NCBI GenBank assembly: GCA_009837445.1
Contig: VXTM01000021.1
Location: 355,338 to 390,260, forward strand
From: Acidimicrobiaceae bacterium
Lineage (GTDB): Bacteria > Actinomycetota > Acidimicrobiia > Acidimicrobiales > Aldehydirespiratoraceae
Direction: 5' to 3'
Length of the DNA stretch: 34,923 bases
Shown here: piece by piece, positions 24,381-32,010 of the stretch
How the letters are laid out: the number at the start of each line of letters is the position of its first letter
How positions within the stretch are numbered: the stretch's first letter is position 1
The notes under the pieces: model-generated
What the model was told of the DNA's origin: nothing
The model's input: only the letters and a program-made list of their open reading frames with translations
Database searches by the model: none
Position numbers and translations under genes: made by a program

Positions 24381-25007
24381 ATGACCATCACCAGCAAGCA
24401 TCCTGCGACCATCATCGAGACCGACGTAGTCAGGCTCATTCCCTGGACGGATCACCGCAAGGACGTGTTCGGCCACGACCTCAGGTCGGCCTACGTCGAG
24501 CAGTTCTGGCTGGGAACGCTCGGGCCCTCCACAACCTGGTTCCTGCGACACTGCGCGGCCGTGCTCGAGGACGCCGACGATGCGGCCGTCAACCTGCGGG
24601 AGACGGCCTGCGCCCTGGGCATCGGCTTCGAAGGCGGCTCCCGGAGCGCGATGGTCAAGACTGTCGCTCGCGCCTGCCGCTTCCGGGCCGCCCGAGCGGT
24701 GGGCGCCACGACGCTGGCCGTGCGCCTGCGCCTGCCCCAGCTCAGCCACCGCCAGCTGCAGCGCCTGCCCGCCTCAGTCCAGCAGCGCCATGATGAGTAC
24801 CTCGCCGCGGCAGGAGGGATCGACGGCGTCCGGCAGCAGCAACTGCGGGCCCGCCGGCTGGCCCTGAGCCTGGTGGAGTGCGGTGACGGCATCGACGAGA
24901 CCGAACGGCAGTTGAGCCGGCTCAAGTTCCATCCGGCCATCGCGGCCGACGCCGTTCGCTGGGCATGGAGCCTTCATCACGGCCGGGTGCCACCGGAGGC
25001 GGCCTGA
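24381..25007 (+). CDS. Conserved actinobacterial protein of unknown function
   Basis: This 208-residue soluble protein has no signal peptide or TM. The N-terminal stretch (VVRLIPWTDHRKDVFGHDLRS, then YVEQFWLGTLGPSTTWFLRH, residues about 15-60) recalls a family of uncharacterised actinobacterial proteins with the pattern GHD-RS-YVE-FWL--LGPS. That is from memory, without a search. The middle is helical and basic (KTVARACRFRAARAV), followed by RLRLPQLSHRQLQRLPASVQQRH. It could be a helical regulatory or nucleic-acid-binding protein, but no known fold is evident. ATG 24381 is chosen for the GGAGAG ribosome site 7 nt upstream; TTG 24336 is a weaker alternative. It is the only gene in the window with a textbook -35/-10 promoter and operator-like repeats, so it may be regulated. 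Confidence 0.7.
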   Translation: MTITSKHPATIIETDVVRLIPWTDHRKDVFGHDLRSAYVEQFWLGTLGPSTTWFLRHCAAVLEDADDAAVNLRETACALGIGFEGGSRSAMVKTVARACRFRAARAVGATTLAVRLRLPQLSHRQLQRLPASVQQRHDEYLAAAGGIDGVRQQQLRARRLALSLVECGDGIDETERQLSRLKFHPAIAADAVRWAWSLHHGRVPPEAA

Positions 25008-25057
25008 GAAGATGCGCGATGATGAAGTAGCGTCGGGGCTCCGACCAGGGGGTGGAC

Positions 25058-26104
25058 ATGGAGCCGGCAATTCCGGACGGCATCGAGGATATTGACGACG
25101 ACTGGCTCTCGCAGGCCATGGGTGTGCCCGTACGGATCGTCGACATCGACGACATCGGCACCGGGGTCGGGATGATCGGCGCCATCTACCGGGCGACGCT
25201 GGAGGGTGACTGCCCCGACACGGTGGTCATCAAGCTGCCAGGTCTCGACGAGACGGCCCGCTTCACGGCCCAGATCCTGCGCCTCAACATCCGCGAGGTC
25301 GGCTTCTACCGGGAGCTGGCCGCCGAGAGCCCCATCCGGGTCCCCCACTGCCACTTCGGCGCCGTCGATGAAGAGACCCACCAGTTCGTCCTGGTGCTGG
25401 AGGACGTGGGCTCGTACCGGGCCGTGAGCCAGGTCGAGGGCATGGGCCGAGCCGACGCCGAGCAGGCCGTCGACGAGCTGGCCGCCTGGCACGCCCACTG
25501 GTGGGGCAAGGCCGGCCCGATCGTGGAGCGGGGCACTGCGGTGACCATCCGCGATCCCATCTACCCGATGCTGCTGCCCCCGGTGTTCTCCGACGGCTGG
25601 GCCAAGGTCCGGGGGGCCATGAGCGTCCCCCCGGCGGTGGAGACGGTGGCCGACGGCTGGGTGGAGGCCCTGCCCCAGATGCTGGGTGCGCTGGGCACGG
25701 CACAGAGCACCCTGGTGCACGGCGACTACCGGGCCGACAACATGTTCTTCGACGACGGCGGCCGGGTGGTGCTGCTCGACTTCCAGGTCATCGGGGAGTC
25801 CGTGCCGGTGGGCGACCTGGCCTACTTCGTCACCGGGAGCCTCTCACCCGCCACCGCCTCGGAGATCGAGCCGGGCCTATATGAGCGCTGGCTGCGAGCG
25901 CTGGTGGCCGAGGGCGTGCCCGAGTCCGAGACCGGCGGGATGTGGGACATCTACCGGGGCGCGGTGCTGTTCTGCGTCTGCTACCCGATGATCGCCGGCG
26001 CGGGCATGGACCTCACCGACGAGCGCCAGCGGGGGCTGCTGGCGGCCACCTTCGAGCGCTTCGAGCGGGCCGCCGACGAGCTGAGCCTGACCGACCTGCT
26101 CTAA
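25058..26104 (+). CDS. Aminoglycoside/ecdysteroid-kinase-like small-molecule phosphotransferase
   Basis: This 348-residue protein has a kinase-like fold: the ATP-site lysine VVIKLPG (Lys59), LEDVGSYRAV hinge region, catalytic loop LVHGDYRADNMFF (His221, Asp223, Asn228) and metal-binding VVLLDFQ (Asp241). The NIREVGFYRELA helix and the overall length fit the APH/EcKinase-like superfamily. It phosphorylates a hydroxyl of a small molecule; relatives act on antibiotics, choline, steroids or CoA-linked acids, so the substrate is open and resistance should not be assumed. ATG 25058 has AGGGGG about 5 nt upstream; GTG 25052 is a possible alternative. It converges on pepA with 15 bp between the stops. 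Confidence 0.82.
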   Translation: MEPAIPDGIEDIDDDWLSQAMGVPVRIVDIDDIGTGVGMIGAIYRATLEGDCPDTVVIKLPGLDETARFTAQILRLNIREVGFYRELAAESPIRVPHCHFGAVDEETHQFVLVLEDVGSYRAVSQVEGMGRADAEQAVDELAAWHAHWWGKAGPIVERGTAVTIRDPIYPMLLPPVFSDGWAKVRGAMSVPPAVETVADGWVEALPQMLGALGTAQSTLVHGDYRADNMFFDDGGRVVLLDFQVIGESVPVGDLAYFVTGSLSPATASEIEPGLYERWLRALVAEGVPESETGGMWDIYRGAVLFCVCYPMIAGAGMDLTDERQRGLLAATFERFERAADELSLTDLL

Positions 26105-26119
26105 GGGCCGCTGCCGGAC

Positions 26120-27592
26120 TCAGTCCCGGTCGCGCGGAGCGAACGTCGAGGCCAGCTCGATCAGGGTGCGCACGCCGAATCCGGTGCCGCCCTTGGTGAT
26201 CTCGGCGTCGTCGGACTCGGCCCGGGCCGGGCCGGCGATATCGAGGTGGGCCCACGGTGTGGCGTCGTCCACGAACTCCTTCAGGATCAGGCCCGCGGTC
26301 AGGGCTCCCCCGTGGTTGCCGCCGATATTCTTGATGTCGGCCACGTTCGACTCGATCTGCTTGGCGTAGTCGGCTGGCAGCGGCAGCGGCCACACCCGCT
26401 CGCCGGCTCGGTCAGCGGCCACCCGGACCTGGTCGATGAACGCCTCGTCGTTGCCCATCAGCCCGGCGATCGACGGTCCCAGAGCAACCATGCAGGCGCC
26501 GGTCAGGGTGGCCAGGTCGACGATGGCGTCGGGCTCGTCCTCGCAGGCCAGCGCCAGTGCGTCGGCCAGGATCAGGCGGCCCTCGGCGTCGGTGTTGAGG
26601 ACTTCGATGGTCTTGCCGCTGCGGGTGGTCAGCACGTCGCCGGGCCGGGTGGCGTCGCCACCGAGCATGTTGTCGGTCATCGGCAGGTAACCCTTGACCC
26701 GCACCGGCGCGTCCACGACGGGCAGCACCGACATGGCCCCGATGATGGCGGCCGCGCCACACATGTCCATCTTCATGGCCATCATGCCCTGAGCGGTCTT
26801 GATGGACAGGCCCCCGGCGTCGAAGGTGATCCCCTTGCCCACGTAGGCGAGCGTCGCCACGGGGTCTCCTTCGGGCTCGTAGGTCAGCTCCACGAAGCGG
26901 GGCGGCAGGCTGCTGCCCCGGTTGACGCCGAGCAATCCGCCGAGACGCTCCGCCTCGATGTCCTCCCTGGTCCAGACTCTGCACTCCAGACCGGCCTCGC
27001 GAGCGACTGCTTCCGTCTTCTCGGCAAAGGCCGGGGCGGTGAGCGAGCCGCCCGGCTCGTTAGCGAGGTCGCGGGCCACGCACACCGCCCCGGCGATGGC
27101 GGCGCCGCGCTCCAGCGCCTCCTTGGCCGAGGCCGACGTGCTGCCGACCACATCGACACGGGCCAGCTTGGGCTGGCCCCCGTCGCCGTCGGTGTCGGCT
27201 GCGCCCGACTTGAACTCGGTGTAGCGGTAGGCGCCGAGGATGGCGCCCTCGGCCAGCGCCTGGCGGGCTGAGCCAGCGTCCAGACCGGTGTCCTCGGTCA
27301 GGCGGACCGCCACCCTGGCGTGGCGGGAGCAGGAGCGGGCCAGCACCGCAGCCGCTCGCCGGACAGTGGCCGCGGTCACCTTCGCGGCCGGGCCCAGCCC
27401 GACCAGCCCGGCGAAGCCGCCGCCGGTGGGCTGCAGATGGACCTGGTCGGCCTTGCCCTCGAACCCGACCGCTTCGAGGACCGCGGCGTCGAAGCCGTCG
27501 ACGCCGGAGGAGACCGCCTCTGAGGTGACCATGGCGATGCTGGCTGTGGCCGCCTTAGGGACCGAGCGGACTGCGTGAACGGTGATCGGCAT
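26120..27592 (-). CDS. pepA: Leucyl aminopeptidase (M17 family)
   Basis: This 490-residue protein matches PepA in length and motifs. The metal and catalytic residues are in VGKGITFDAGGLSIK (Lys253, Asp258, Lys265), KMDMCGAAA (Asp276) and the family signature NTDAEGRL (333-340, with Asp335, Glu337, Arg339). It removes N-terminal residues, preferring Leu, from peptides in the cytoplasm as a two-zinc hexamer. Some PepA proteins also bind DNA, but nothing here supports that role specifically. The ATG at 27592 follows a TAGCCT box by 6 nt, so it probably has its own leaderless promoter although it lies downstream of ku-ligD on the same strand. Confidence 0.95.
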   Translation of the reverse strand: MPITVHAVRSVPKAATASIAMVTSEAVSSGVDGFDAAVLEAVGFEGKADQVHLQPTGGGFAGLVGLGPAAKVTAATVRRAAAVLARSCSRHARVAVRLTEDTGLDAGSARQALAEGAILGAYRYTEFKSGAADTDGDGGQPKLARVDVVGSTSASAKEALERGAAIAGAVCVARDLANEPGGSLTAPAFAEKTEAVAREAGLECRVWTREDIEAERLGGLLGVNRGSSLPPRFVELTYEPEGDPVATLAYVGKGITFDAGGLSIKTAQGMMAMKMDMCGAAAIIGAMSVLPVVDAPVRVKGYLPMTDNMLGGDATRPGDVLTTRSGKTIEVLNTDAEGRLILADALALACEDEPDAIVDLATLTGACMVALGPSIAGLMGNDEAFIDQVRVAADRAGERVWPLPLPADYAKQIESNVADIKNIGGNHGGALTAGLILKEFVDDATPWAHLDIAGPARAESDDAEITKGGTGFGVRTLIELASTFAPRDRD

Positions 27593-27598
27593 CCGGTC

Positions 27599-27604
27599 AG
27601 GCTA
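27599..27604 (-). promoter_or_regulatory. -10 box TAGCCT, leaderless start of pepA
   Basis: TAGCCT on the minus strand lies 6 nt (GACCGG) before the ATG at 27592. Confidence 0.5.
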
Positions 27605-27635
27605 ACGGCCGAATCGCTGCCAATTCGGGGGTGGG

Positions 27636-28544
27636 CTAGGACGACGGGGCGGGGAGCTCCTGCATGAGCGTGAGCGTGGACGCGAAGAGGTCGCCGAGTG
27701 CTTCGACCCGCTCCAGCACCTCGGCCGCGGTGAAGGTGAGCGGCTCGCCGTCGGCACCGTCGGCGACCTCGTCCCAGGTGATCGGGGTCGACGCGGTCGG
27801 GCGGTCCCTCCCCCTCAGCGAGTAGGGCGCGATGGTGGTCTTGAAACGGGCGTTCTGACTCCAGTCGATGAACACCTTGTTGGGGCGCAGGCTCCGTTTC
27901 ATGATCGACACCACTTGGGCCGGCATCCGCTGCTCCAGCAGTTGGGCCACCGCCCGGGCGAAGCCGGCCGCGTGGTCGTGGGTGTGGGGCCGGTTGAGGG
28001 GCACGTACAGCTGCAGCCCCTTGCTGCCCGAGGTCTTCGCCCACGCCTCCAGGCCCACCGCTTCCAGGACCTCCCGGATGTGCAGCGCCACCCGGCAGCA
28101 CTCGACGATCGTGGCCGGCTTGCCCGGATCGAGGTCGAACACGACCATGGCGGGCGAGTCGATGTCGCCGCACCGGGCCATGGGGGCGTGGATCTCCAGC
28201 GCGGCCAGGTTGGCCGACCACGCCAGCGCGGCCACCGTATCCAGCCGGCAGTAGTTGATCTGACCTCCCCTGTCGCCCGGTCCGGGGCACGTACCCACCC
28301 ACTCCGGCCGGTGGCTCGGGCACCGCTTCTCGAAGAACGACTCAGCGGTCACCCCGTCGGGCCAGCGCCTCAGAGTGATCCCCCGGTCGCGGATGTGGCC
28401 CAGCATCATCGGCGCCACCCTCACGTAATAGTCGATGACCTGCGCCTTGGTGAAGCCGACCAGCGGGTACATCACCTTGTCGAGGTTGCTCACCGACAGC
28501 TGCCGGCCGCCCACAGTGACCGCTACACGCTCGGGTGCGCTCAC
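27636..28544 (-). CDS. ligD: Stand-alone LigD polymerase/primase domain (end joining)
   Basis: This 302-residue protein equals the polymerase domain of LigD: VSNLDKVMYP near the N terminus, FFEKRCPSHRP, catalytic VVFDLDPG (Asp137, Asp139), TSGSKGLQLYVPL (171-183) and the third acidic residue in IDWSQN (Asp227). It is an archaeo-eukaryotic-type primase that fills gaps with ribonucleotides at double-strand breaks. The ligase and phosphoesterase domains of full-length LigD are absent, so a separate ATP ligase must be encoded elsewhere. It starts (GTG) 32 bp after ku on the same strand, so the pair is likely an operon. AAAGGCGAG upstream could be its ribosome site. Confidence 0.93.
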   Translation of the reverse strand: MSAPERVAVTVGGRQLSVSNLDKVMYPLVGFTKAQVIDYYVRVAPMMLGHIRDRGITLRRWPDGVTAESFFEKRCPSHRPEWVGTCPGPGDRGGQINYCRLDTVAALAWSANLAALEIHAPMARCGDIDSPAMVVFDLDPGKPATIVECCRVALHIREVLEAVGLEAWAKTSGSKGLQLYVPLNRPHTHDHAAGFARAVAQLLEQRMPAQVVSIMKRSLRPNKVFIDWSQNARFKTTIAPYSLRGRDRPTASTPITWDEVADGADGEPLTFTAAEVLERVEALGDLFASTLTLMQELPAPSS

Positions 28545-28576
28545 CGCTGCTCGCCTTTCTTGGATCGTTGCGGCCG

Positions 28577-29476
28577 TCAGGCCGACCGGCGGACCTGCTC
28601 GGCTTCAGGCTCGGACGCCTCTCCGTCGGCGTGCGCCTCGCTGGGGGCGGGAGCGTTCTCGCCGGCAACGGCCGGATGGCGCTTGCGGGCCTCCTTGGCC
28701 GCCGCCACCGAGGCCTCCAGCGCGGCCATCAGGTCGACGACAGTGTCGGAGGACGGCGCGGGCGCGGCCACCGTGGCGGTCGTGTCGCCGGAGGCCTTTC
28801 GCTCGATGAGCTCCAGCAGGGCCTCCCGGTAGGAGTCGGTGTAGCGGTCCGGCTCGAAGTCGGATTCGAGGGCGGTGATGAGCTGGCGGGCCATGGCCGT
28901 CTCCCGCTCATCCACCTCGATGTCGCCCAGGGAGTCGAGGCCGCCGAGCTCCTCGGGGGCCACCAGCTCGTCGGCGTACACCATCGTCGACAGCATCAGC
29001 CGGCCGTCGACCGGGCGGATGGCGGCCAGGTGCTGCTTGGAGCGCATCACGAAGTGGCAGATGCCCACCTTGTTGGCCTCGCCCATCGCCTCGGCCAGCA
29101 GCTTGTAGGGCTTGGCGGTGGCCTCGTCGGGCACCAGGTGGTATGCGCTGTCGAAGAACACAGGATCGATGTCGGCGAGATCGATGAACGCGTCGATGTC
29201 GATGGTGCGGGCCGCGACAGGGGCCAGCTGCTCGAACTCGGCCTCGGTGACGGTCACGTAGTCACCCGAGGGCAGCTCGTAGCCCTTCACGATCCGCTCG
29301 GACGGCAGTTCCGAGTCGTCGGCCGACGACACCTTCTTGTAGCGCACCCGGGCGCCGGTCTCGGCGTCGAGCTGGTTGAAGCGCACCGTCTTACGGCTCA
29401 CCGCACTGAACAACTGCACGGGGATCGTCACCAACCCAAAGCTGATCGATCCCTTCCAGATCACTCTCGGCACCAC
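28577..29476 (-). CDS. ku: Ku homodimer protein (non-homologous end joining)
   Basis: This 299-residue protein begins VPRVIWKGSISFGLVTIPVQL, typical of bacterial Ku, followed by a Ku core (to about 250) with VKGYELPSGDYVTVTEAE, YHLVPDE and KPYKLLAEAM. It loads as a dimer onto broken DNA ends and recruits LigD. The C-terminal tail is Ala/Glu-rich and acidic overall, unlike the Lys-rich tails of long mycobacterial Ku proteins that bind DNA. The GTG at 29476 follows an AGGAGG ribosome site closely; the next codon (29473) is also GTG and is better spaced, so the start may be one codon later. Confidence 0.95.
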   Translation of the reverse strand: MVPRVIWKGSISFGLVTIPVQLFSAVSRKTVRFNQLDAETGARVRYKKVSSADDSELPSERIVKGYELPSGDYVTVTEAEFEQLAPVAARTIDIDAFIDLADIDPVFFDSAYHLVPDEATAKPYKLLAEAMGEANKVGICHFVMRSKQHLAAIRPVDGRLMLSTMVYADELVAPEELGGLDSLGDIEVDERETAMARQLITALESDFEPDRYTDSYREALLELIERKASGDTTATVAAPAPSSDTVVDLMAALEASVAAAKEARKRHPAVAGENAPAPSEAHADGEASEPEAEQVRRSA

Positions 29477-29551
29477 TGGCCTCCTCGCATCAGCGCGAGC
29501 CTGGTCGAGCCAGGTCTCGGCACGCAGGCCTCCGCACCGCCATCACCAAGT

Positions 29552-30406
29552 TTATGGGACTAGGAGGATTCGGGCCACCAGGTCCTGGCCGAAGGCGGTG
29601 ACGATGGCCAGGTACACCAGCCCGGTCGCGGCCATCACCGCCGAGTACTGGCGCTCACGCAGCGCGGCCCTGGCCACCACCACCAGCAGCAGCGTCATGG
29701 CCGCACAGCCGACCCAGAACCAGCCGAGAAGGCCGTTGTAGCCGTCGTCGATGGTCCCGTTGAGCACCGACACCATCCCGGTGGGCCACAGCAGCACAGC
29801 GGTCTCGGGCAGCCACAGCAACCCCGCAGCCCGCACCATCTGCAGCAGCGGGCCGCGAGCGAGACCGGGCTGCACCAGGTACCAGTGGCCGAGCAGCATG
29901 GCGCTGAGCACCGCTCCGGTGAACAGGGCCCCGACCAGCGTGCGGGCCACCGCCAACCCGGTCGGGCCCTCGGCGGCGATCGCGCCCGCCAGGGTCGCCA
30001 GCAGGCCCACCGCCGCCGCCACGAGGTCGAGAACGGGAGGGAACTCGGGCACCGAGGCGTCGAAGCGAGCCTCGACCCGATCGATGCCGGTCATCTGAGC
30101 CACCCGGGCCGAGCGGCGCTCGACCTCGGCCCGTTGACCGCTGGTGCCGGCCGACCTGCGGACCACCGATACCACGGACGCGACCACCCCAGCCGCGATG
30201 AACGCGAGCGTCACCGCGTCCCGGGACCAGGACGGTTCGGTGGCGAAGGCCGCAACCAGCGAGCCAGCGGCCAGCGCGAGGAAGATCCCCCGCATCAGCC
30301 AGCCGTAGCCGAGCCCGACCTCGCGCCGGCGGGTGGTGACCCATAGGAAGAACCAGCCGCCTGCGGCCCAGCCCACCAGAAGGGTGGCCGCCTGGAGTTC
30401 GATCAT
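29552..30406 (-). CDS. Polytopic membrane protein of unknown function with GHWYL motif
   Basis: This 284-residue protein has about eight TM segments and an internal soluble stretch (about 85-120, charged, RAEVERRSARVAQ). The centre has LGHWYLVQPGL followed by LLQMVRAAGLLWLPE, and I recall similar GHWYL segments in uncharacterised membrane proteins of Actinobacteria and Chloroflexi. A buried His, Trp and Tyr in a TM could bind haem or a quinone, but this is speculation. It starts 17 bp downstream of the M24 peptidase stop with no promoter or Shine-Dalgarno of its own, so it is probably co-transcribed with that gene. Confidence 0.72.
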   Translation of the reverse strand: MIELQAATLLVGWAAGGWFFLWVTTRRREVGLGYGWLMRGIFLALAAGSLVAAFATEPSWSRDAVTLAFIAAGVVASVVSVVRRSAGTSGQRAEVERRSARVAQMTGIDRVEARFDASVPEFPPVLDLVAAAVGLLATLAGAIAAEGPTGLAVARTLVGALFTGAVLSAMLLGHWYLVQPGLARGPLLQMVRAAGLLWLPETAVLLWPTGMVSVLNGTIDDGYNGLLGWFWVGCAAMTLLLVVVARAALRERQYSAVMAATGLVYLAIVTAFGQDLVARILLVP

Positions 30407-30423
30407 GGCGGGAGGGCCGGCTC

Positions 30424-31527
30424 TCAGGCGACGGCGGCCAGGCGGTGATCGACGCGGTTGAGCGGGTCGGGACCGTCGGGCGATGCCACCACGATGTCCT
30501 CGATGCGGGCCCCCCAGCGGCCGGGCACATAGATGCCGGGCTCCACCGAGAAGGCGTTGCCTGCGACCAGCGGCTCGCGATTGCCCTCCACGATGTAGGG
30601 GTCCTCATGCTCCTCGGTGCCGATGCCATGGCCGGTGCGGTGCACGAAGTAATCGCCGTGGCCGGCCGATGCGATGAGCGAGCGGGCGGCCCGGTCCACA
30701 TCCTGGGCGGGAGTGCCCACCGCGGCGGCGGCCACTCCCGCGGCCTGGGCCTCGAACAGCACGTCGTAGAGCTCGTTGAACTCGGCCGGCGGCTCGCCTG
30801 TGTATACGCACCGGGTGATGTCGGAGCAGTACCCCACCCCGTCGTCGCCAACCATGGTGCCCCCGAAGTCGCACAGCACGACCTCATCGGTGCCGATCAC
30901 CCTCGGTCCGGGTTCATGATGCGGGCTGGCTGCGTTGTCGCCGGCGGCCACGATGGCAAAGTTCACCCGGTCATGGCCCTCAGCCACTATCTGGCGGCTC
31001 AACTCGGTCGAGACCTCGGCTTCGGTCCGTCCCACCAGCTCGATCTCGCCCCGCTGGAGCCGGCCCGCGATCCGGTCCACCGCCGCTCCTGCAGCCCGCA
31101 GACGCTCGATCTCATCGGCAGTCTTCACCGAACGTATTGGTGCGGTCACCTCCGAACCCCGCCGCCATGACACCGAAGGCATGGCGACCATCAGCTCCAC
31201 AAGGAACCGGGACCACATCTGGTCTCCGACGGCGGCCACCGCCGCCGATCCGGCCAGCTCTGCCACGACGTCCACCGGGTTCTCGGTCTCGTCCCACGAT
31301 CTGACTCCGAACACGTCGGGCCGCTCCACCACGCGGGGAGCCTCCAGTCGGGGCACCACTAGCGTGGCCGCACCGTCGCGGGGCACGACCAGCATGGTGA
31401 GGCGCTCCAGCGGCATGGCCTCATACCCGCAGAAATACGGCAGGTCGGCCCCTACCGACAGCATCAGCACGTCCACGCCCTGGGTAGCCATCAGCTCCCG
31501 TGCCCGGTCCAGCCGATCGGTGAACAT
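30424..31527 (-). CDS. M24 family metallopeptidase (Xaa-Pro aminopeptidase/prolidase type)
   Basis: This 367-residue protein has a creatinase-like N-terminal domain (1-130) and a pita-bread catalytic domain. The five metal ligands are visible: Asp220 (LCDFGG), Asp236 (YCSDITR), His300 (RTGHGIG), Glu329 (FSVEPGIY) and Glu343 (RIEDI). The HHEPG stretch (203-207) supplies the substrate-site His. It cleaves Xaa-Pro peptide bonds, either as an aminopeptidase P or as a dipeptidase; the sequence does not decide which. ATG 31527 lies 7 nt after a TACGCT box, again indicating a leaderless mRNA. It diverges from the small toxin-antitoxin-like pair at 31611. Confidence 0.92.
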   Translation of the reverse strand: MFTDRLDRARELMATQGVDVLMLSVGADLPYFCGYEAMPLERLTMLVVPRDGAATLVVPRLEAPRVVERPDVFGVRSWDETENPVDVVAELAGSAAVAAVGDQMWSRFLVELMVAMPSVSWRRGSEVTAPIRSVKTADEIERLRAAGAAVDRIAGRLQRGEIELVGRTEAEVSTELSRQIVAEGHDRVNFAIVAAGDNAASPHHEPGPRVIGTDEVVLCDFGGTMVGDDGVGYCSDITRCVYTGEPPAEFNELYDVLFEAQAAGVAAAAVGTPAQDVDRAARSLIASAGHGDYFVHRTGHGIGTEEHEDPYIVEGNREPLVAGNAFSVEPGIYVPGRWGARIEDIVVASPDGPDPLNRVDHRLAAVA

Positions 31528-31534
31528 CGCGACC

Positions 31535-31540
31535 AGCGTA
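31535..31540 (-). promoter_or_regulatory. -10 box TACGCT, leaderless start of the M24 peptidase gene
   Basis: TACGCT on the minus strand lies 7 nt before the ATG at 31527. Confidence 0.5.
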
Positions 31541-31598
31541 GGACGCTGCTCGGCCTCGTTGGCACTAGGCCAATACAGTGAAACTGATCAATATATAG

Positions 31599-31604
31599 TA
31601 TTAT
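31599..31604 (+). promoter_or_regulatory. -10 box TATTAT, leaderless start of the toxin-antitoxin-like pair
   Basis: TATTAT lies 6 nt (TGGTCG) before the GTG at 31611, in a strikingly AT-rich 25-bp stretch (31580-31606). This is the strongest-looking -10 box in the window. Confidence 0.55.
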
Positions 31605-31610
31605 TGGTCG

Positions 31611-31835
31611 GTGATCATTGAGCCGAGTGCCCGTAAGCATGGAGTTCGAGACGAGGACATGCGTCACGCCTATCGCAATCACTGGCGCAGAGTCGAGACC
31701 GACGACGCGTCCAGGACTGTGTTCATCGGGCCGTCAACTACCGGCGCGCCTTTGGAGATCGTCGTCGTCTGCGACGAAGCGGGCGCGGCTATCATCCATG
31801 CCATGGTCGCCCGGCGAAAGTTCCTGGAGGAGTAA
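31611..31835 (+). CDS. Small BrnT/DUF4258-like protein, candidate toxin
   Basis: This 74-residue protein reads SARKHGVRDEDMRHAYRNH, then a beta-rich part with TVFIGPSTTGAPLEIVVV, ending IHAMVARRKFLEE. The S-A-R-K-H-G-x-x-D-E-D pattern, central strands and a final H-A-M-x-x-R-[KR]-F are those of small BrnT-like ribonuclease toxins, in which a similar His/Arg-rich core cuts RNA. The assignment is by pattern memory only. It is followed after 4 nt by a 56-residue protein in another frame, the usual toxin-first order of brnTA pairs. GTG 31611 is chosen for the TATTAT box 6 nt upstream. Confidence 0.65.
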   Translation: MIIEPSARKHGVRDEDMRHAYRNHWRRVETDDASRTVFIGPSTTGAPLEIVVVCDEAGAAIIHAMVARRKFLEE

Positions 31836-31839
31836 CGCA

Positions 31840-32010
31840 ATGGGCAAGACTCGAGCCCAGCACTTGGAGGAGTACCTGCGGTGGGCAGAACGCGTGCAGC
31901 CTCACGAACTCAAGTTCCTTGGTCGTTCACAAGAGCTTGTCGATCTGCTCGACGAGGATCCTGAAGCCGGGGCGGAGGCCGATCCACCCGCTCTAGCAAC
32001 TGGGGTCTGA
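31840..32010 (+). CDS. Small acidic protein, candidate antitoxin
   Basis: This 56-residue protein opens with a helical stretch (TRAQHLEEYLRWAERV, about 4-19) and ends in a disordered acidic tail (LLDEDPEAGAEADPP). Antitoxins often combine a folded part with an acidic or disordered tail that wraps the toxin, and the position directly behind a BrnT-like gene fits. No ribbon-helix-helix motif is clear, so autoregulation cannot be claimed. ATG 31840 has the GGAGGAG inside the end of the upstream gene as its ribosome site, so translation is coupled. Its last 18 bp overlap the 3' end of the convergent lipB-lipA gene. Confidence 0.6.
   Translation: MGKTRAQHLEEYLRWAERVQPHELKFLGRSQELVDLLDEDPEAGAEADPPALATGV

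Noticed and set aside
25058..26104. Calling the kinase-like gene an antibiotic resistance gene
   Set aside because: The HGD-N-D motifs are shared by kinases for many metabolites, and the neighbours are housekeeping genes. Nothing points to an antibiotic substrate.
26116..26126. Palindrome GGACT-C-AGTCC between the phosphotransferase and pepA stops
   Set aside because: The spacer is a single base and no U tract follows, so it cannot form a normal terminator hairpin. I treat it as chance.
29488..29490. ATG upstream of ku as its start
   Set aside because: It is out of frame with the Ku sequence; the GTG at 29476 or 29473 after AGGAGG fits.
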